Source of the DNA: Calvatia gigantea
Lineage: Eukaryota; Basidiomycota; Agaricomycetes; Agaricales; Lycoperdaceae
NCBI GenBank assembly: GCA_025093985.1
Contig: JACAAK010000001.1
Span: 992,001-1,056,000, forward strand
Direction: 5' to 3'
DNA: 64,000 bases
Below, piece by piece: positions 1 to 11,690 of the stretch. The position numbers and the translations under genes were made by a program. Positions within the stretch are counted from its first letter, which is position 1, and each line of letters opens with the position of its first letter. The notes under the pieces were generated by a model. It was given only the letters and a program-made list of their open reading frames with translations. It was not told the origin of the DNA and did not search any database.

Positions 1-1935
1 GGCCTGTGAGGTCAGTGATCACTGACTGACCACTTTGTTAATAATTATGTCAAGATGAGTCCGATCCGGAGACATTTGACATTGAACATTCTTGCACATT
101 GGGCAGGTTTGCTGTGAACCATTGACCAAGTGTAGTACTTAGTAGTTGCAAAGTTTTCGAAACATGGCTGAGTACTGTCCACTTTGTCCAAAATACATGC
201 CGTAACCATGGTGGTCGAGCATACAAACATCTGTGTGTAAGCTCCGTGGTCGGAACATGTCAGGACGTCTGAGCAAACTCAAGGACTTGCTAACGCCGAT
301 ACCACAACGTCAGGTAGATTGGCGGCGCGCTCGCGATCAAGACTGGGAGACGGAGCCGACTAATTATTCGAAATTTATCACCCGTCCGTTCTTAAAATCT
401 TACTTTCGCTTTTTAGCCGAAGGGTTGTGAGAAACTGGTCTTCATGCCTATGTGCAATTTGCTTCTAGATTAACCCTTCCTTTTTGCCACTGGGACGTAC
501 GACACCCACCATCTTAGTGCGAGTTTCTCGGACAGCCGTTGCGATTCTCCCGCCTTTAACATCGAACAAGAAAATTCCAAGCTTTAATAAGCTAGAATGC
601 GGTTTTTCAGGGAGTGTTAAGACCGTTTCTGAACTAAATTCTGAAGTGTGGAATGTTTCTCCACGTTATTCTTGGCTTCTGGTGAGGTCTCCGGAAGCTG
701 TGTCACTTTGTGTGTTACGGTCCGTAGGTTATCCGGACCAATCACGGAGGGCCGCCAGCAACTCATGAAGTTTAGGACTTAATAGACGAGGGGATACGTA
801 CTGCCGCACCAGTGTATTTCATTGTTTTATCCTGATAAAGTAAAAAATGGAGACTACTTGACACATGAAAAGTATTATGACGCCAGACGGCGGCAAACAA
901 GGTATGTCTTGTTTTCAGAGTGTTGGGCACAACCATTTAAAAGCTATCTTGAGCCATCTTGATTAGAATGGAGGTTTGGTTGTCGTGGTCACCAAGTTTC
1001 ATATGCGTATTATACAACTTTTATCACAAGGTCAACGACCTCGAATGTTTGAGGGCTAAAACAGCAAACTATGGCATTCCATTTTCGCGTATCGCGTATT
1101 CTTGCCTGGACGGGAACATGCGCCGGACTTCCGGTGTTCCTTAGGGTTCGTAGCCTGACAGCTCCTGAACTTGATCCTGGGCGCGTTATCACCAACATAA
1201 AGCAGATAAATCTCGGTGCAGGAGGGTATGTATAACCCACGACTTTCGTGAATTATGAAGACCACGAGGTGATACGGATGAGGGTAACAGGCAACCCCAC
1301 GCGGGAGTTCCAGGAAGCGGTATGTGATAGGCGAGCGGAGCGCCGAGCCTCTTCGTGCTTTCATATTACGACACGGTATTCGTTTATGCGTCTTGAATAA
1401 TGATGCATTGATGGCCAAGGGTGGATCATGTACCATGTTAGACGTCGAGCGGTATTTGACCACATGTTTATCTTGTTCATGTCCGGATAGCTTGAGGCTA
1501 TACGATGTTGTGTTTTTTTTTTCCTGTTCACATACCCATTCATTTGACAGCCAAAAACGTGGCATCGGTCTACAGTAGTGGCTGGTGATCTCCTCGGGTC
1601 CTTCCTGACAAGCCCAGGACCTCGCTTCGTGGGCGTTGAGAGGTTTGAGAACACACAGACCGCATGGTACACTTTAACCAGAACGCCTCAAGGCATATAT
1701 TCTGAGCCCCCGGCACGCCGCTTGCACGACCAGAACACGCATATTCGAAGCACGCCCAGGCACGCCAGATACTCCAAAAATTACCCTTAATCCAAATAAA
1801 GTCTAACAAACTCCGTGACATATATGCCCTAAAAATAAGAATATCGAATCCATCTTGAGGGTGATAAGTAGGTCTTGACGGCCGTCAAGGCGCATAATAC
1901 CGCTGAGTAAGCAGTAGATTGGGGACATGTTGAAG
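1..1935. other. Intergenic, no gene recognised
   Basis: No reading frame here resembles a known family, and frames on both strands are short and mutually overlapping. The longest, minus strand near 1056-1565, starts at a non-ATG codon and has no recognisable domain. Visible structure is limited to a T-run near 1509-1520 and a perfect 16-bp palindrome at 1874-1889, which lies about 50 bp past the chitinase reading frame. Confidence 0.5.
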
Positions 1936-3808
1936 TCAATTCAAATGCACTGGGGATAATCTATGCGGTGATGATGCTGGATAGTAGTGATAACAGTGAT
2001 AGAGATGCAGTGGTGAAGGTGATAAGATGAAGGAAATGGGGTGATGGTGACGGCCGAGCACCCGAGGTGGGGTTAGCCTTCGGAGTTGAGTTACTCGCGT
2101 TGGGGGATGGCTGGAACCGTGAAGGATCGCTATTGTGTGCCGCAGAAGCTGAAGGGACGACGGATAGTTCATGGCCGTTAGAACCAACACGGTGTGGTGA
2201 ATGGAAGCTTGGGACGTACTAATCGAATCAAGAAGCACATCTTTGTAGTCTCCGCCAGCTTCCCAGGCGGCAAACCCAGCCAGACCAGTGGTGTTGATAT
2301 AATTCCCTTTGGCAGCAAACGATTCTGCATTATCATAAGAAACAAAGACTTGTTTGGCTTGGTCATATAGAAACGGCTGGAAATGTGTCAAAAACAACCC
2401 TGGTCAGCCGATCTGTATATTATTGTGGAATGGAAGCGTGGGGCATTGCGGGGAAACGAGACACCGGGGAAAGCGGAAAGGTAGGCAAGAACATTTGAAA
2501 GGGTTGAACAAGCGGAATATGGACTCACAGTTTGACTGCAATTATCAAAACGATAAGCGATCTTTCCGGGGATTGTTCCATCAGCATTAAGGAAACCTTC
2601 CTCCACCAAGCCCCAATAAGTGTATATACCGCCAGGGCCCACCGGATTTCCACAAACATCAATCCCACTGTCACCGTCCCACCGATCTCCTTTGCGGGTG
2701 CTGTTGGGAGTATAAATAGGGTATAACGAGAGGTTTGTGGCGCCGCCGTTGCTTTGTTCTGATAGAGTAACAGAGGGGGGTATAACGAAAGAGTGACCAT
2801 ATGCGGGAACACCTAAGACAATCTGATTAGCTGGTATTCCAGCGGCTGTCCAGAGGTTAACGGAAGAGGTTGCGGAACCAAACTGGGCTCCATTAGGCGC
2901 ACAGGAATCATCCAAGGGTGCATTTGGACCTGCGCCAGTGGACGGGGTGGTCTTGGTGTCGTAATTCATGATCGCAATATGGTCTAGGACTTGGCTAAAT
3001 TCCGAGAGACTGGTGGATGGCTGTCCAGTGGTGTCGGCGAAAGGTTTTGTATAAACTGCAGCAGAGAGAACCAAGCTTTCCCCGGTTGAAGTTGATCGTA
3101 GCTCCTTGAGGAAAGCGAGGAAGTTGGAAGTATCATTAGAATTGATGGTGTTACAACCTATTCCCTGCAAACCAGGGAATTCCCAACTACGAGTAAATGA
3201 GGAAAAGCCACAACGGAGAAAGGACGAGAACGCACTCAAAGTCAATTCCGTCCAGGGTATACTGCTGCGCTAGGTCTGTTATGGCCTGCACGAAGGCGGT
3301 TCGGTTTTTCGAGGACCCGACGTTTGTGGAAAAGTACCGCGAGCCAGTCCAGCCTCCAATAGAAAGACTAGCGTGTACGCCCTATATAGGAAGCAAATTG
3401 AGCGGGAGCCCTCAGCCCGTGTGGAACGGAAGCCACTGACATGTTTATGGGCAGCAGCGACGAACTGGGGCAATAGTTGCTGATCGGATGGCTCTAACGA
3501 GACGACACTAGGTTTTGGTGTGGTAACTCTTTGGAGCTAGATGAGCCCAAAAACTCCTGCAATACACCACAAAACACGCACCCAAATGCATAGGTCATAT
3601 GGGTATACTTGGACCAGCTAACCTGACTCAAGGGGAAGTCCGTTGCGTGCCATCCTGCATACCAAGCAGAGGCGATGAGGGATTGTTGGGAAGCCGAGTT
3701 AGCTCGTTTTCTGCGAGTGTGTCGGTGTGAGTGGGTCGGGTGTGTCGACGTCGCCGCCGATGCCGTCACAAGAGCGAAGACCAACACTTGTGAGGCAGAA
3801 AACCGCAT
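1936..3808 (-). CDS. Secreted GH18 chitinase
   Basis: Glycoside hydrolase family 18 endochitinase, expected to cleave beta-1,4-N-acetylglucosamine polymers outside the cell. The ATG at 3808 opens a hydrophobic signal peptide (MRFSASQVLVFALVTASAA) followed by a His/Arg-rich stretch. The family's SIGGW strand lies near 3.38 kb. The catalytic signature DGIDFDWEF is intact but split by a 49-bp intron at 3187-3235, with the last Asp codon spanning the junction. Further signatures are MNYDTK and a C-terminal GLAGFAAWEAGGD strand. A second intron (2377-2528) joins DNCSQT to PFLYDQ. The family-like sequence ends near 2218; the frame then runs about 90 residues of His/Ser/Pro-rich sequence to a stop at 1936, so the true 3' end may lie behind another intron. 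No chitin-binding module is visible. Confidence 0.9.
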
Positions 3809-4159
3809 GGTGGTAGTTGTGGGGAAGGGCTGTGGGGCGTTTCGGCTCTGCGTAAAGCATGGAGTAGGTCAGCCGTTTCCTGATGTGCGCCGTCGCAACC
3901 ATTGACACGCCGACTACAACAAGTGCATACATCCCTCCGTCGTTCATGTCTAGAGAGAGAGGAAGGCGGGGGCTGACGTGTTGGCGTAAAAAGCATCGGT
4001 ATTCGCCCTGAGCGGGGGATGGGATATCTCAGCACTGACAGCACTGATAGGGAGGCAGGCTTCTGCCTCTCAGGGGTACCCACACGGTGTTCCGAGCATG
4101 AAGTTGAATACATTCCTTACGATACTAAGATACAAGCAAATTCTCAGACAGGGGACTCA
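3809..4159. promoter_or_regulatory. Chitinase upstream region
   Basis: About 350 bp between the chitinase start and the stop of the CoA-binding protein gene, both on the minus strand. It must hold the chitinase promoter and the neighbour's 3' UTR. I see no clear TATA box or repeat. Confidence 0.3.
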
Positions 4160-4802
4160 TTAAAGCATACTTTTGACACCGTCGCCCTCAACAAGAAGGC
4201 AGTCACCACCGTAGATGACTTGGTCTTCAAGGCCGTTCTCCTTGATAAATTCGACAACAGTTGCATCCTCAGCACCAGGCTGGATCCAGAGGGCAGGGAC
4301 GTTCCGTTCCTTTGCTTCCTTGAGGACACTGAGCGTAACCTAGTAACATAACATGAATTAGTGGATGAGAGATGGCGAAGAACAATTGCCGTGTTACTTG
4401 CCTTTGGCGGTGTAACAATGCTCACAGAAGTCTCCGAAGGGGAGGCAAGCTCACTCAAGGATTTGACAGTTTTCACCCCCTCGAGTTCGCTTTCTTTCTA
4501 AAGAAATCATGAGGTGGAGGTAATCCTAACCAAAACGCAGTCACTCACAGGATGAATGGGCGTTACATTAAAATTTCGAACCTGATACCACTTGAGAATC
4601 TACACACGCACGACCATGAATCAGTATTAAATTAAAAGATATCTGTTGCAGGGCAATGACTGACCTTGGTCCCAAACTTGTTTTGGTCTTTGGACGCACC
4701 GACGACGGCAAAGTTTGGAGAAGACAGAAATTTCTTCTTTGTTTCTTGTTTCGCAACCATATCAATAATTCGCTGAGAGGGAGATGCTGACTGAGATAAC
4801 AT
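4160..4802 (-). CDS. CoA-binding domain protein (YccU-like)
   Basis: Small protein of the CoA_binding_2 / YccU family, a Rossmann fold related to the nucleotide-binding domain of succinyl-CoA synthetase alpha. The N-terminal exon carries the glycine-containing nucleotide loop (FAVVGASKDQNKFGTK). Further exons give the WYQ...VTPIHP segment, SLSELASPSETSVSIVTPPK, and a C-terminal exon ending GDGVKSML. Roughly 150 residues, one domain, normal for the family. The start at 4802 is chosen because the upstream frame is not family-like and translation from here begins shortly before the fold. A cofactor is likely, but no reaction is established for fungal members. It is divergent from the cysteine synthase gene, with 245 bp between start codons. 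Confidence 0.85.
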
Positions 4803-5047
4803 TCGCCATCCATGTTTATATTGAGGCCCTCGCAGTGCCACATTAAGATACAGATGAACCTCGGCGAGTCGGGATTCAGGTGGCTGCGCTGAAATATGTG
4901 TGGCTACTCTCCATGAGCAAACCCGAAGACACGGCGTTGACATTCAACGGGTGACACTGGAGCAATTAAACGACAATTTAAGCGAGAGCTCCGGGATCAG
5001 TCTAATTGCGCCCATCACACAGTGCGTCATTCGTTCTCCACACCACC

Positions 5048-7325
5048 ATGGGCTGGTTCCCAGTATCCGAGCGTTGGCCACACTTGTTGCCGCGGTCGAC
5101 ACTCAAACACATATTCTACGGAATCCTCATTGGTTTCTCGCTTTCGTACACCTCCACCTCATTTGCGCGTTATCTAGAATCACGAAGAAGGAAACAGGTT
5201 GAAACGTTCCAATCCCGACCTATTGAGCTGAGAAGCGATGAGATCGTCTCTGGCGTAACGGGACTCATTGGTGTGTATATTCTTGGCTGACTGCGGAGAA
5301 AGGAGAGACTCACATGGTAACAGGAAATACGCCTCTTGTCAGAATCAATTCGTTGAGCGATGCTTTGGGGGTCGAAATTCTCGGGAAGGCAGAGGTTTGT
5401 TTTTTCCCTCCAACACTCCCGAAAAGATGGTTTAGGTTCATTCTCTAGCAGTTCCTCAATCCTGGTGGAAGTGTCAAGGATCGCGTGGCCTTACAGAGTG
5501 GGTTCGGCACCACGCCCATGCTGCGCACTATCCTCCCATGCTCACACTATTTCAGTGATCGAAGACGCCGAACGGACGGGCCTATTGCGACCGTACACTG
5601 GCTCACGCATATTCGAAGGAACTGTCGGTTCCACGGGGATCTCCATTGCCACTATTGCACGCGCTCGGTGAGTATTGTGTGTGTATTTTCTTTTCTCTCT
5701 GCTAGCTCCTTTTTCGGATGCTTACTCGCAAGTAGAGGTTATGACGCTAGTATGGGCTCTTCTTTGGTGCTGATAACATCATGCTAAGATCCCTCTGCTT
5801 AGCAATTATCATGCCCGACGATGTGGCAGAAGAGAAGGTGAAGGCATTATTGGCACTCGGAGCAGGTGTCGAGAGGGTTCGTCCAGCTAGTATCGTGGAC
5901 AAGAAACAGGTGCGCACAGGCTTCGAATTCCCAACTGCATCTCGTCTCATCTTTTTTCTTAGTATGTTGTGAGTATATGCTATGGGTGTTCGTCGGCTCC
6001 GGTACTTTAGGGTCTCATTCTGTTAATAGAACCTCGCACGACAGCGTGCAAGCAAGTTCGCACAGGACGATCCCCTTGATTCTTCCAAAGCATCGGCCCC
6101 CAGTTCCAGTTCACATACCCTTCATTCTACACCTTCCTCCATCGTTGTAACCACCAGTTCCAATGTTGACCTCGAAAAGGCCGGTTACCAAAATGATGAA
6201 GACTTCTTGACCAAACCTCGAGGGTACTTCGCTGATCAGTTTGAGGTGGATATTCTTGTTTACTTTGTCCGAGGGTGATACCGAAACCAGGTTTCGTTTT
6301 TAGAACAAAAGTAATTTCGATGCGCATTTCAAGGGAACGGGCCCAGAAATATGGAGACAGACAAGTGGTCAAGTTGATGCGTTTGTTTCTGGCGCAGGTC
6401 TGGTGCCCCTATACCGTATAAGTCAAAACATGCTCAGTCCTACCATATAGGCACTGGTGGGACGGTCGCGGGAATCGGCCATTACCTCAAGATGGTGAAC
6501 CCGGAAGTCATCATCGCTATTTCTGACCCCGATGGGAGTGGACTCTACAACAAGGTTTGTTGAACAGAACTGATTTGGGGGCTTCCTTAACGAGCTCCGC
6601 AGGTCAAACACGGGGTCATGTACGATCGGCGCGAAGCGGAAGGAACAAGACGTCGGCATCAAGTTGACACAGTCGTCGAAGGGATGTGCGTTGTCTATAT
6701 CTTCCTTTTGAACTCAATAACATAACGAGAACGAAACAGCGGTATCAATCGCCTCACAAATAATATCGAACTTGCCCTTCCGGTGATAGATGATGCATTC
6801 CGGTACTTGCATTCTGATGCTTGATACGTGTAAGTGAGCTGGGGGCTGATCAACGCTGATTTCAGAATCACGGATGAAGAGGCGGTGGCGATGTCTCGTT
6901 ATCTTGTCCAACACGATGGACTCTTTCTCGGATCCAGTAGTGCTTGTAATCTGATGGCTTGTATCAAACTAGTGAAGAAGATGGGTTGGAAGGAAGGACA
7001 GCATATGGTCACAATCCTGTGAATTCAACCTTATCACTCTCGGTTTGCATATCTATTCTAACGGCTGATTCTTATAGATGCGATTCGGGAAGCCGCCATT
7101 ATTCCAAGGTAAAGACGTCAAACATACTTCAAGTATCCTAATTAACGGCTCAACCTTAAAATTTCGACAGTTTTGGTGAGTCTTTCTATCTCAGGCAGAC
7201 TTTAAGGGTATGGCGTCTGACAACCATCGAGGAATGATGATTATCTCCGAAATGCGGACATTCCGATTAGCCTCAGCTTGGTTGAGAATATTTTGCAACA
7301 ACCCGCCCGGAACAACGTCTTGTAA
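5048..7325 (+). CDS. MCY1: Cysteine synthase 2-like PLP enzyme, membrane-anchored
   Basis: Fold-type II PLP enzyme of the cysteine synthase / cystathionine beta-synthase group, closest to the fungal 'cysteine synthase 2' class (yeast Mcy1, mitochondrial outer membrane). The ATG at 5048 sits in CACCATGG context. The N-terminus has one hydrophobic segment (HIFYGILIGFSLSY), a likely membrane anchor. The Schiff-base lysine lies in NPGGSVKDR. The substrate loop reads EGTVGSTGIS, and the glycine-rich phosphate loop SGAGTGGTVAGIG. A variable Ser/Thr-rich insert lies near 6.05-6.18 kb. The gene has many introns. The final one (about 7176-7231) gives an ending FWNDDYL and a stop at 7323-7325; without it the protein would stop at 7177-7179. 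That acceptor (cgag) is slightly weak. True sulfhydrylase activity is not proven for this class. Confidence 0.88.
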
Positions 7326-7517
7326 ATATGTTCGACGATCGGGGGATTTCTTGTGCCAATTGACACGTAGCCACTATCGCTGACCCGGTTCGGTTTCGGT
7401 TCAAGTTTAGCATTAATCGGTAGAGCTTGCTCCGAGGCCCGGCCGCCGTAGTACGTCGCGGGATGAGGGATTTTTCATTACAAGGAATCTGGCCCAAAAC
7501 GACTGCATTACGGACTT

Positions 7518-9201
7518 TCATTCTTGTACGACTACATAATTTTCTATTTCTTTACCAATGGCGATACGTAGTCCTGCCCAAATGGCATCGATAAGCGCAG
7601 CCCCATTCGCACAAGCGAATACGAGGGTTGAAGCATAGAAGAAGTTGGCATTACCAGTGCCGGTATTGAGCCAGAGGTGGTTAAACAGCGGCATGAGGAC
7701 GACTGCGTGGAGGTGAAGGAGCGCAGTGACCATCGGGTGTCGAAGGTCTCCACAATGTATCAGCTTGAAACAGGAAACTATAACTGAGTTTCTTTAAAGA
7801 CGTACAAGGGTATATTTCCGGGAAGATAGATAGAGCGCTGAGGAAGACACCTGGATCTGATAACGTCGGATACGCTTTAAATGTCCCGAGTACGCCCAGA
7901 AGGAGGAAAGTAGCATATAGCGGGTCGTATCTATGATTTCTTGTGACTATGCCAGCAGGGTGAAGGAGGATACGACTTACTGGAACTTGATGCATATGGG
8001 TACAACATAGATCAGGAGGTGAACCTGAGAATTAATTCAGAGTTAAGTAGCTGGTTCGAGTCGGTTATTCGGACGGAACTTACGCTGAAGACCATAAGGA
8101 AGAACGGACGGAAGTGGTCAAACATTTCCGTGAAAAAATACCACCACAACCCAGGATTCGGTGTCAGATCAGGTAAAGTTAGCCTACCGGCTCATTTTCA
8201 GTAGGAGAAGATCGCAAGAAGAATCGGACATACGTCGCTCCCCAAGTTTGTGGTATCCATTGCACTCCACCCGAGATAATGGTTGAAGCGACCGCGAGAA
8301 GGGAAGTATACAAAAAATACTCGCCAAAGAGAGGGACAGTGCGGCGCAGGTTTGCGGTCAGTGGCCGTGGAGATACGAGGTGTGAGTGAGGGTCTGTGAT
8401 GAGGAGTAAAAGAAGTGGGACAAGGAGGATAACTGTGGACGGGTCGATATGAAGCAGGGCTGAGAGAATGAATAGGGCAGGAGATGCTCGTCCTGAGGTT
8501 TGATTAATACGACGTTCTTGGGTGGGAAAGGACGTGTGTATTTACCGACCTTCAGCGGCATACTTGACGGACAAAAGCGTTAAAGAAGTTTGCAGACTTG
8601 ATGAGGAGAGAGCCAGGTTGGGCATAAATATATATGGGTTCAGCAAGTAACTGTGAAAGAAGGCGTCAGTGTTTTCGTTCTCTCCCGGGAGCCTGGAGAG
8701 GGTACGCACCTTGCAGCAACTAATACGTCTCTCGACGTTCTCGACACATTCTGTCTTGTTCTCCATATCGACACGAGAGCCCATGCACCTACCAGGTCGA
8801 AAACGGTCCATATCAGGGACGCGTATGTTCGAGGTTCTGGGAGTGTCAGAGAGAACAGCGCGAGTAGCAGAGGTGACTACATGTGGACCTGAGAACTGAA
8901 ACCTATAATAATGTCTGAGGCGAGCGTACATGGCGGAAAGTTCCTCCTGAATACGGGTCTAAGCCATGCTTGAAAAGAAAGATTCCTTCTGTAACTGTAC
9001 AACACATGAATATGGATTCAGCTGTGACCCGAATTGCGGATACTGACGTTGGGAATATGATGACAGTGGCGTAGAGAGCAGTTGGTCATGTTTGAGGACA
9101 TTTGAGAGACCGAGGAGAGCAAACGCTATCCTTGAAGCAACAAGGATTGGGAGGACGAAATCGAGTCTCCTGCCCACCGGGAGACTTTTGGACGAAGACA
9201 T
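7518..9201 (-). CDS. PIGU: GPI transamidase subunit PIG-U
   Basis: Polytopic ER membrane protein of the PIG-U (yeast Gab1) family, a subunit of the GPI transamidase that attaches GPI anchors to proteins. The ATG at 9201 gives a basic N-terminus and a first membrane segment ([17 protein letters not shown]). The next exon reads [20 protein letters not shown], a characteristic luminal motif of the family. Downstream come LLNPYIFMP, the repeated hydrophobic segments of the middle exons, and the C-terminal block with [16 protein letters not shown], matching the conserved NSNFFYA-type motif. The stop is at 7518. Several short introns, including one just after the SSYSQ codons. It shares its upstream region with a tRNA gene. 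Confidence 0.88.
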
Positions 9202-9294
9202 TCACTTCTAAGAGCGCCCAACAAAAACGACAGCCAAGCTTGAGCAGAACAGCCAATCTTGACCGAAAGGAAAGGGGAACAAATCAGTCTGCAA

Positions 9295-9368
9295 GGGTCG
9301 ATGGCGTAGTTGGTTATCGCATCTGTCTAACACACAGAAGGTCCTCAGTTCGAACCTGGGTCGACTCA
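9295..9368 (+). tRNA. tRNA-Val (anticodon AAC)
   Basis: A 74-nt cloverleaf without intron. The 7-bp acceptor stem GGGTCGA pairs with TCGACTC through one G-T wobble, followed by discriminator A. The D arm is closed by GCG/CGC. The anticodon stem TCTGT/ACAGA encloses loop CTAACAC, giving anticodon AAC (reads GUU valine codons). The T arm CTCAG/CTGGG encloses TTCGAAC, which is also the core of the internal B box. CCA is not encoded. A run of six T follows immediately (9369-9374). Confidence 0.95.
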
Positions 9369-9374
9369 TTTTTT
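9369..9374 (+). terminator. RNA polymerase III terminator of tRNA-Val
   Basis: Six consecutive T residues directly after the discriminator base, the usual Pol III stop signal. It lies about 60 bp before the palC start codon. Confidence 0.85.
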
Positions 9375-9436
9375 GTCCTTCACGTCTAAATATATTCTAT
9401 ATCAGTTCCGTTTACACTGCTTTCTTTCCACCCACT

Positions 9437-11005
9437 ATGTACCTCTACGAGCTGCCGACCACTGGAGCTATTTCATTTTCAGACTTTTGTGTTGACCAAA
9501 GTACAGACAAAATTTATGCCCGCCGTATCCTTGAGACGACACAAGCAAGGGCCAACATCCGAACTGCTCTCAAGGCGAGCAAAAGAACGGAAGATAGTGC
9601 CAAAGATTACTTATCATTGACTAAAGTAAGCTGTGTCTCGTCATTTTGTGGATGGAATTCTGAACGCGACTAGTTGCTGGACGACTACATACCAATGATA
9701 CGCGGAATCATCGAATGTGTTGCACATGATGAGATTGGCCTCAAATCGGAACCTTGTGCGAAAGCATAACCTTCATCTCAGACCTTTCAAGTCTGAATCG
9801 ATGTCTGTTTAGCCTTCAGTTGGAGGACTACCCTCTCGAACAATATTCTTCACAATTCTCCTCGCCTCTCTATTCCAGGATTGTATGCCGATCTCACCTT
9901 CACGCTCCTCACTTATGCGTTCACCTTGTCCAACCTCGCTTATGCAACTGTACACTCAATTGGCGCGTACGAACATGATCGTACAATAACAGAGGTCCAG
10001 CGGAAACGCAAGGACGAACAACTGAATGTGGCATTTGGCTTCTTGTGTAAGGCTAGTGGTATCTTCTCCTACATCGCTAGCACCTTGTTACCTGAGTGGG
10101 AAGTCAGCAGAGGAGGTGGGCTCAGTGGACTCACGCGCCCACCAGAGCTCAAACAGGAGGTCAATACTGCCCTGGTCAAGTACGTGCAATATTTATGTCA
10201 AAAGACAACCGCCACTTCATCTTACAACGAGCTAGCATATCGTTGGCTGATGCCCAGTCGCTTGCGATCCGCAAGTATCTTTCAAAGGCTGCATTTGAGA
10301 GCAATATCTCACCAGGCCCACCACTGCCGAAATCACACCCCTCGCCAAGTATGGTAGCTAAACTTCATCTTGAATGTGTCTCGCTGTACACCTCCGCGAA
10401 GGCCCTAGCAAAGTCACCCGCGGACGGAGAAGTAGTAGCAGAAGTGAGAAAATATCTCACTGACAAGGCCGCTTTTCATGCAGCTCTTTCGCATAAATGG
10501 CTCGGCGTTGAAGCAGGCGAGAATGGGGGTATTGACAGAGCGGGGGATGCAGTGGCGTTCCTCGCATGGGCAAAGAGAGAGTTGGACGACATGAAGGACA
10601 GCAACTTGACCGTCCATTTCGGCAAAGGCGACAAGGAGAAGGAGAAAAAGAACCGGATTCAGGATGAACTGGAGAGCGCGGAGACTTTCTACAAGTACTA
10701 CAAGAAGATGAATGATTCGGTGGGTGTCTTCCTTGACTTCAGCAGATCAGAGCGAGTGACCCACCTTCCTCAGTTACATTTCCAGCCCATTCCAATTCAA
10801 GGCGATCTTCAAGCTCGCATTCCTGCAGGGCTCCCTGCTGCGCAAATACGTCCTTACACTACCATCAGCACCTGCTTTTGGTCCTGGGTCACTGGATGGC
10901 ATACAACGGAGGGCAAATGCGCTTGAACTTGATGAGCGTCCCTCAGGATCACCGGAACCTCCGCCATCAAGATCAACTTATGCAGGAGCCGGAAACTACT
11001 TCTAG
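9437..11005 (+). CDS. palC: BRO1-domain protein, PalC/Rim23-like
   Basis: BRO1-domain protein most like fungal PalC (Rim23 in Cryptococcus), a component that links plasma-membrane pH sensing to ESCRT-III in the Pal/Rim pathway. The ATG at 9437 begins MYLYELPTTGAISF. The second exon reads LLDDYIPMIRGIIECVAHDE. The third has the BRO1 helices with YADLTFTLLTYAFTLSN and FGFLCKASGIFSYI. Downstream exons give ADAQSLAIRKYLSKAAFES, YKYYKKMNDSV and a Pro-rich tail ending SYAGAGNYF. The whole protein is little more than the BRO1 domain, which fits PalC rather than PalA or Bro1. BROX-like proteins are an alternative. Convergent with the next gene, with 145 bp between stops. Confidence 0.8.
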
Positions 11006-11150
11006 CCATATCATTATCTTGACTATGAGTATCATTGACTGTGAGTAACATTGATCGTTCCACTTTGTCACAGTAGTTGAAATAAGCCATAGGGTATAAG
11101 GATCAAGCCAGCGTATGTATAATTGTCCAGAATAACACTTCAATTCTTCC

Positions 11151-11690
11151 TCAGCCGTGACGGCCCAACGCCCTGGCGCTCTTACGAACATTCTTGGCTT
11201 CGGTTTGCTTCATCTTTGCACGCTGCGCCCTGCGTGATGAAACAATTAAATTGACTGCGGAAATGAAACTCAATACACCTTACTCTTCAAGTGCCTCACG
11301 TTCCAAGATCTCAACATGCTGCCTCGCCTCCCTGACCTTGTTTCGGGCTTGTGTGAGAGCTTGATCGGCCTCTCTCTCAGCAGCTTCAGCACCGGTCACC
11401 TTTTGGCGAGCTGCAATGATAGTGGGATCGTTCTGAATGAGGCTGCGGTCGCGGTTCCTCCCAAAGAACCCCCCGCTGCGCATGCTTCCGGTGCCGGTTC
11501 TTTGCGACTCTCGGTCAGAGTTCGAGGAGGTGCTCGATCTTCCGCCAAAGAATCCTCTTCGGCTTCCATTGCCGCTCTGCGGGCTTGTTGGAGGAGGGGA
11601 GGTCCTACTGGAGAACATGCTCCGCCTGCGACCGGGAGACCGACTGGAATCTCTTTCATCGACATGAGAGTTCGATTTCAGAAGAGGCAT
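11151..11690 (-). CDS. Small Ser/Arg-rich coiled-coil protein, unknown function
   Basis: Not a family I can name. The first exon encodes a Ser/Pro/Arg/Gly-rich, probably disordered N-terminus with repeated RRGFFGGR / SGGFFGRNRDR elements. It then turns into a heptad-rich helix beginning ARQKVTGAEAAEREAD and ending ILEREALEE. That frame stops at 11280, but the stop is inside a donor (gtaagg). A 3' exon after a cag acceptor near 11219 continues in frame as AQRAKMKQTEAKNVRKSARA and ends LGRHG with TGA at 11151-11153. Total about 160 residues. The basic helix could bind acidic partners; this is inference. Confidence 0.65.

Noticed and set aside
1056..1565. Minus-strand open frame of 169 codons
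   Set aside because: It begins at a non-ATG codon, has no recognisable domain, and overlaps other equally open frames in a region without gene signals.
7171..7179. Stop directly after HYSKFW as the end of cysteine synthase 2
   Set aside because: The codons overlap a gtgagt donor, and splicing gives the longer family-like ending FWNDDYL to a stop at 7323. The early stop remains possible.
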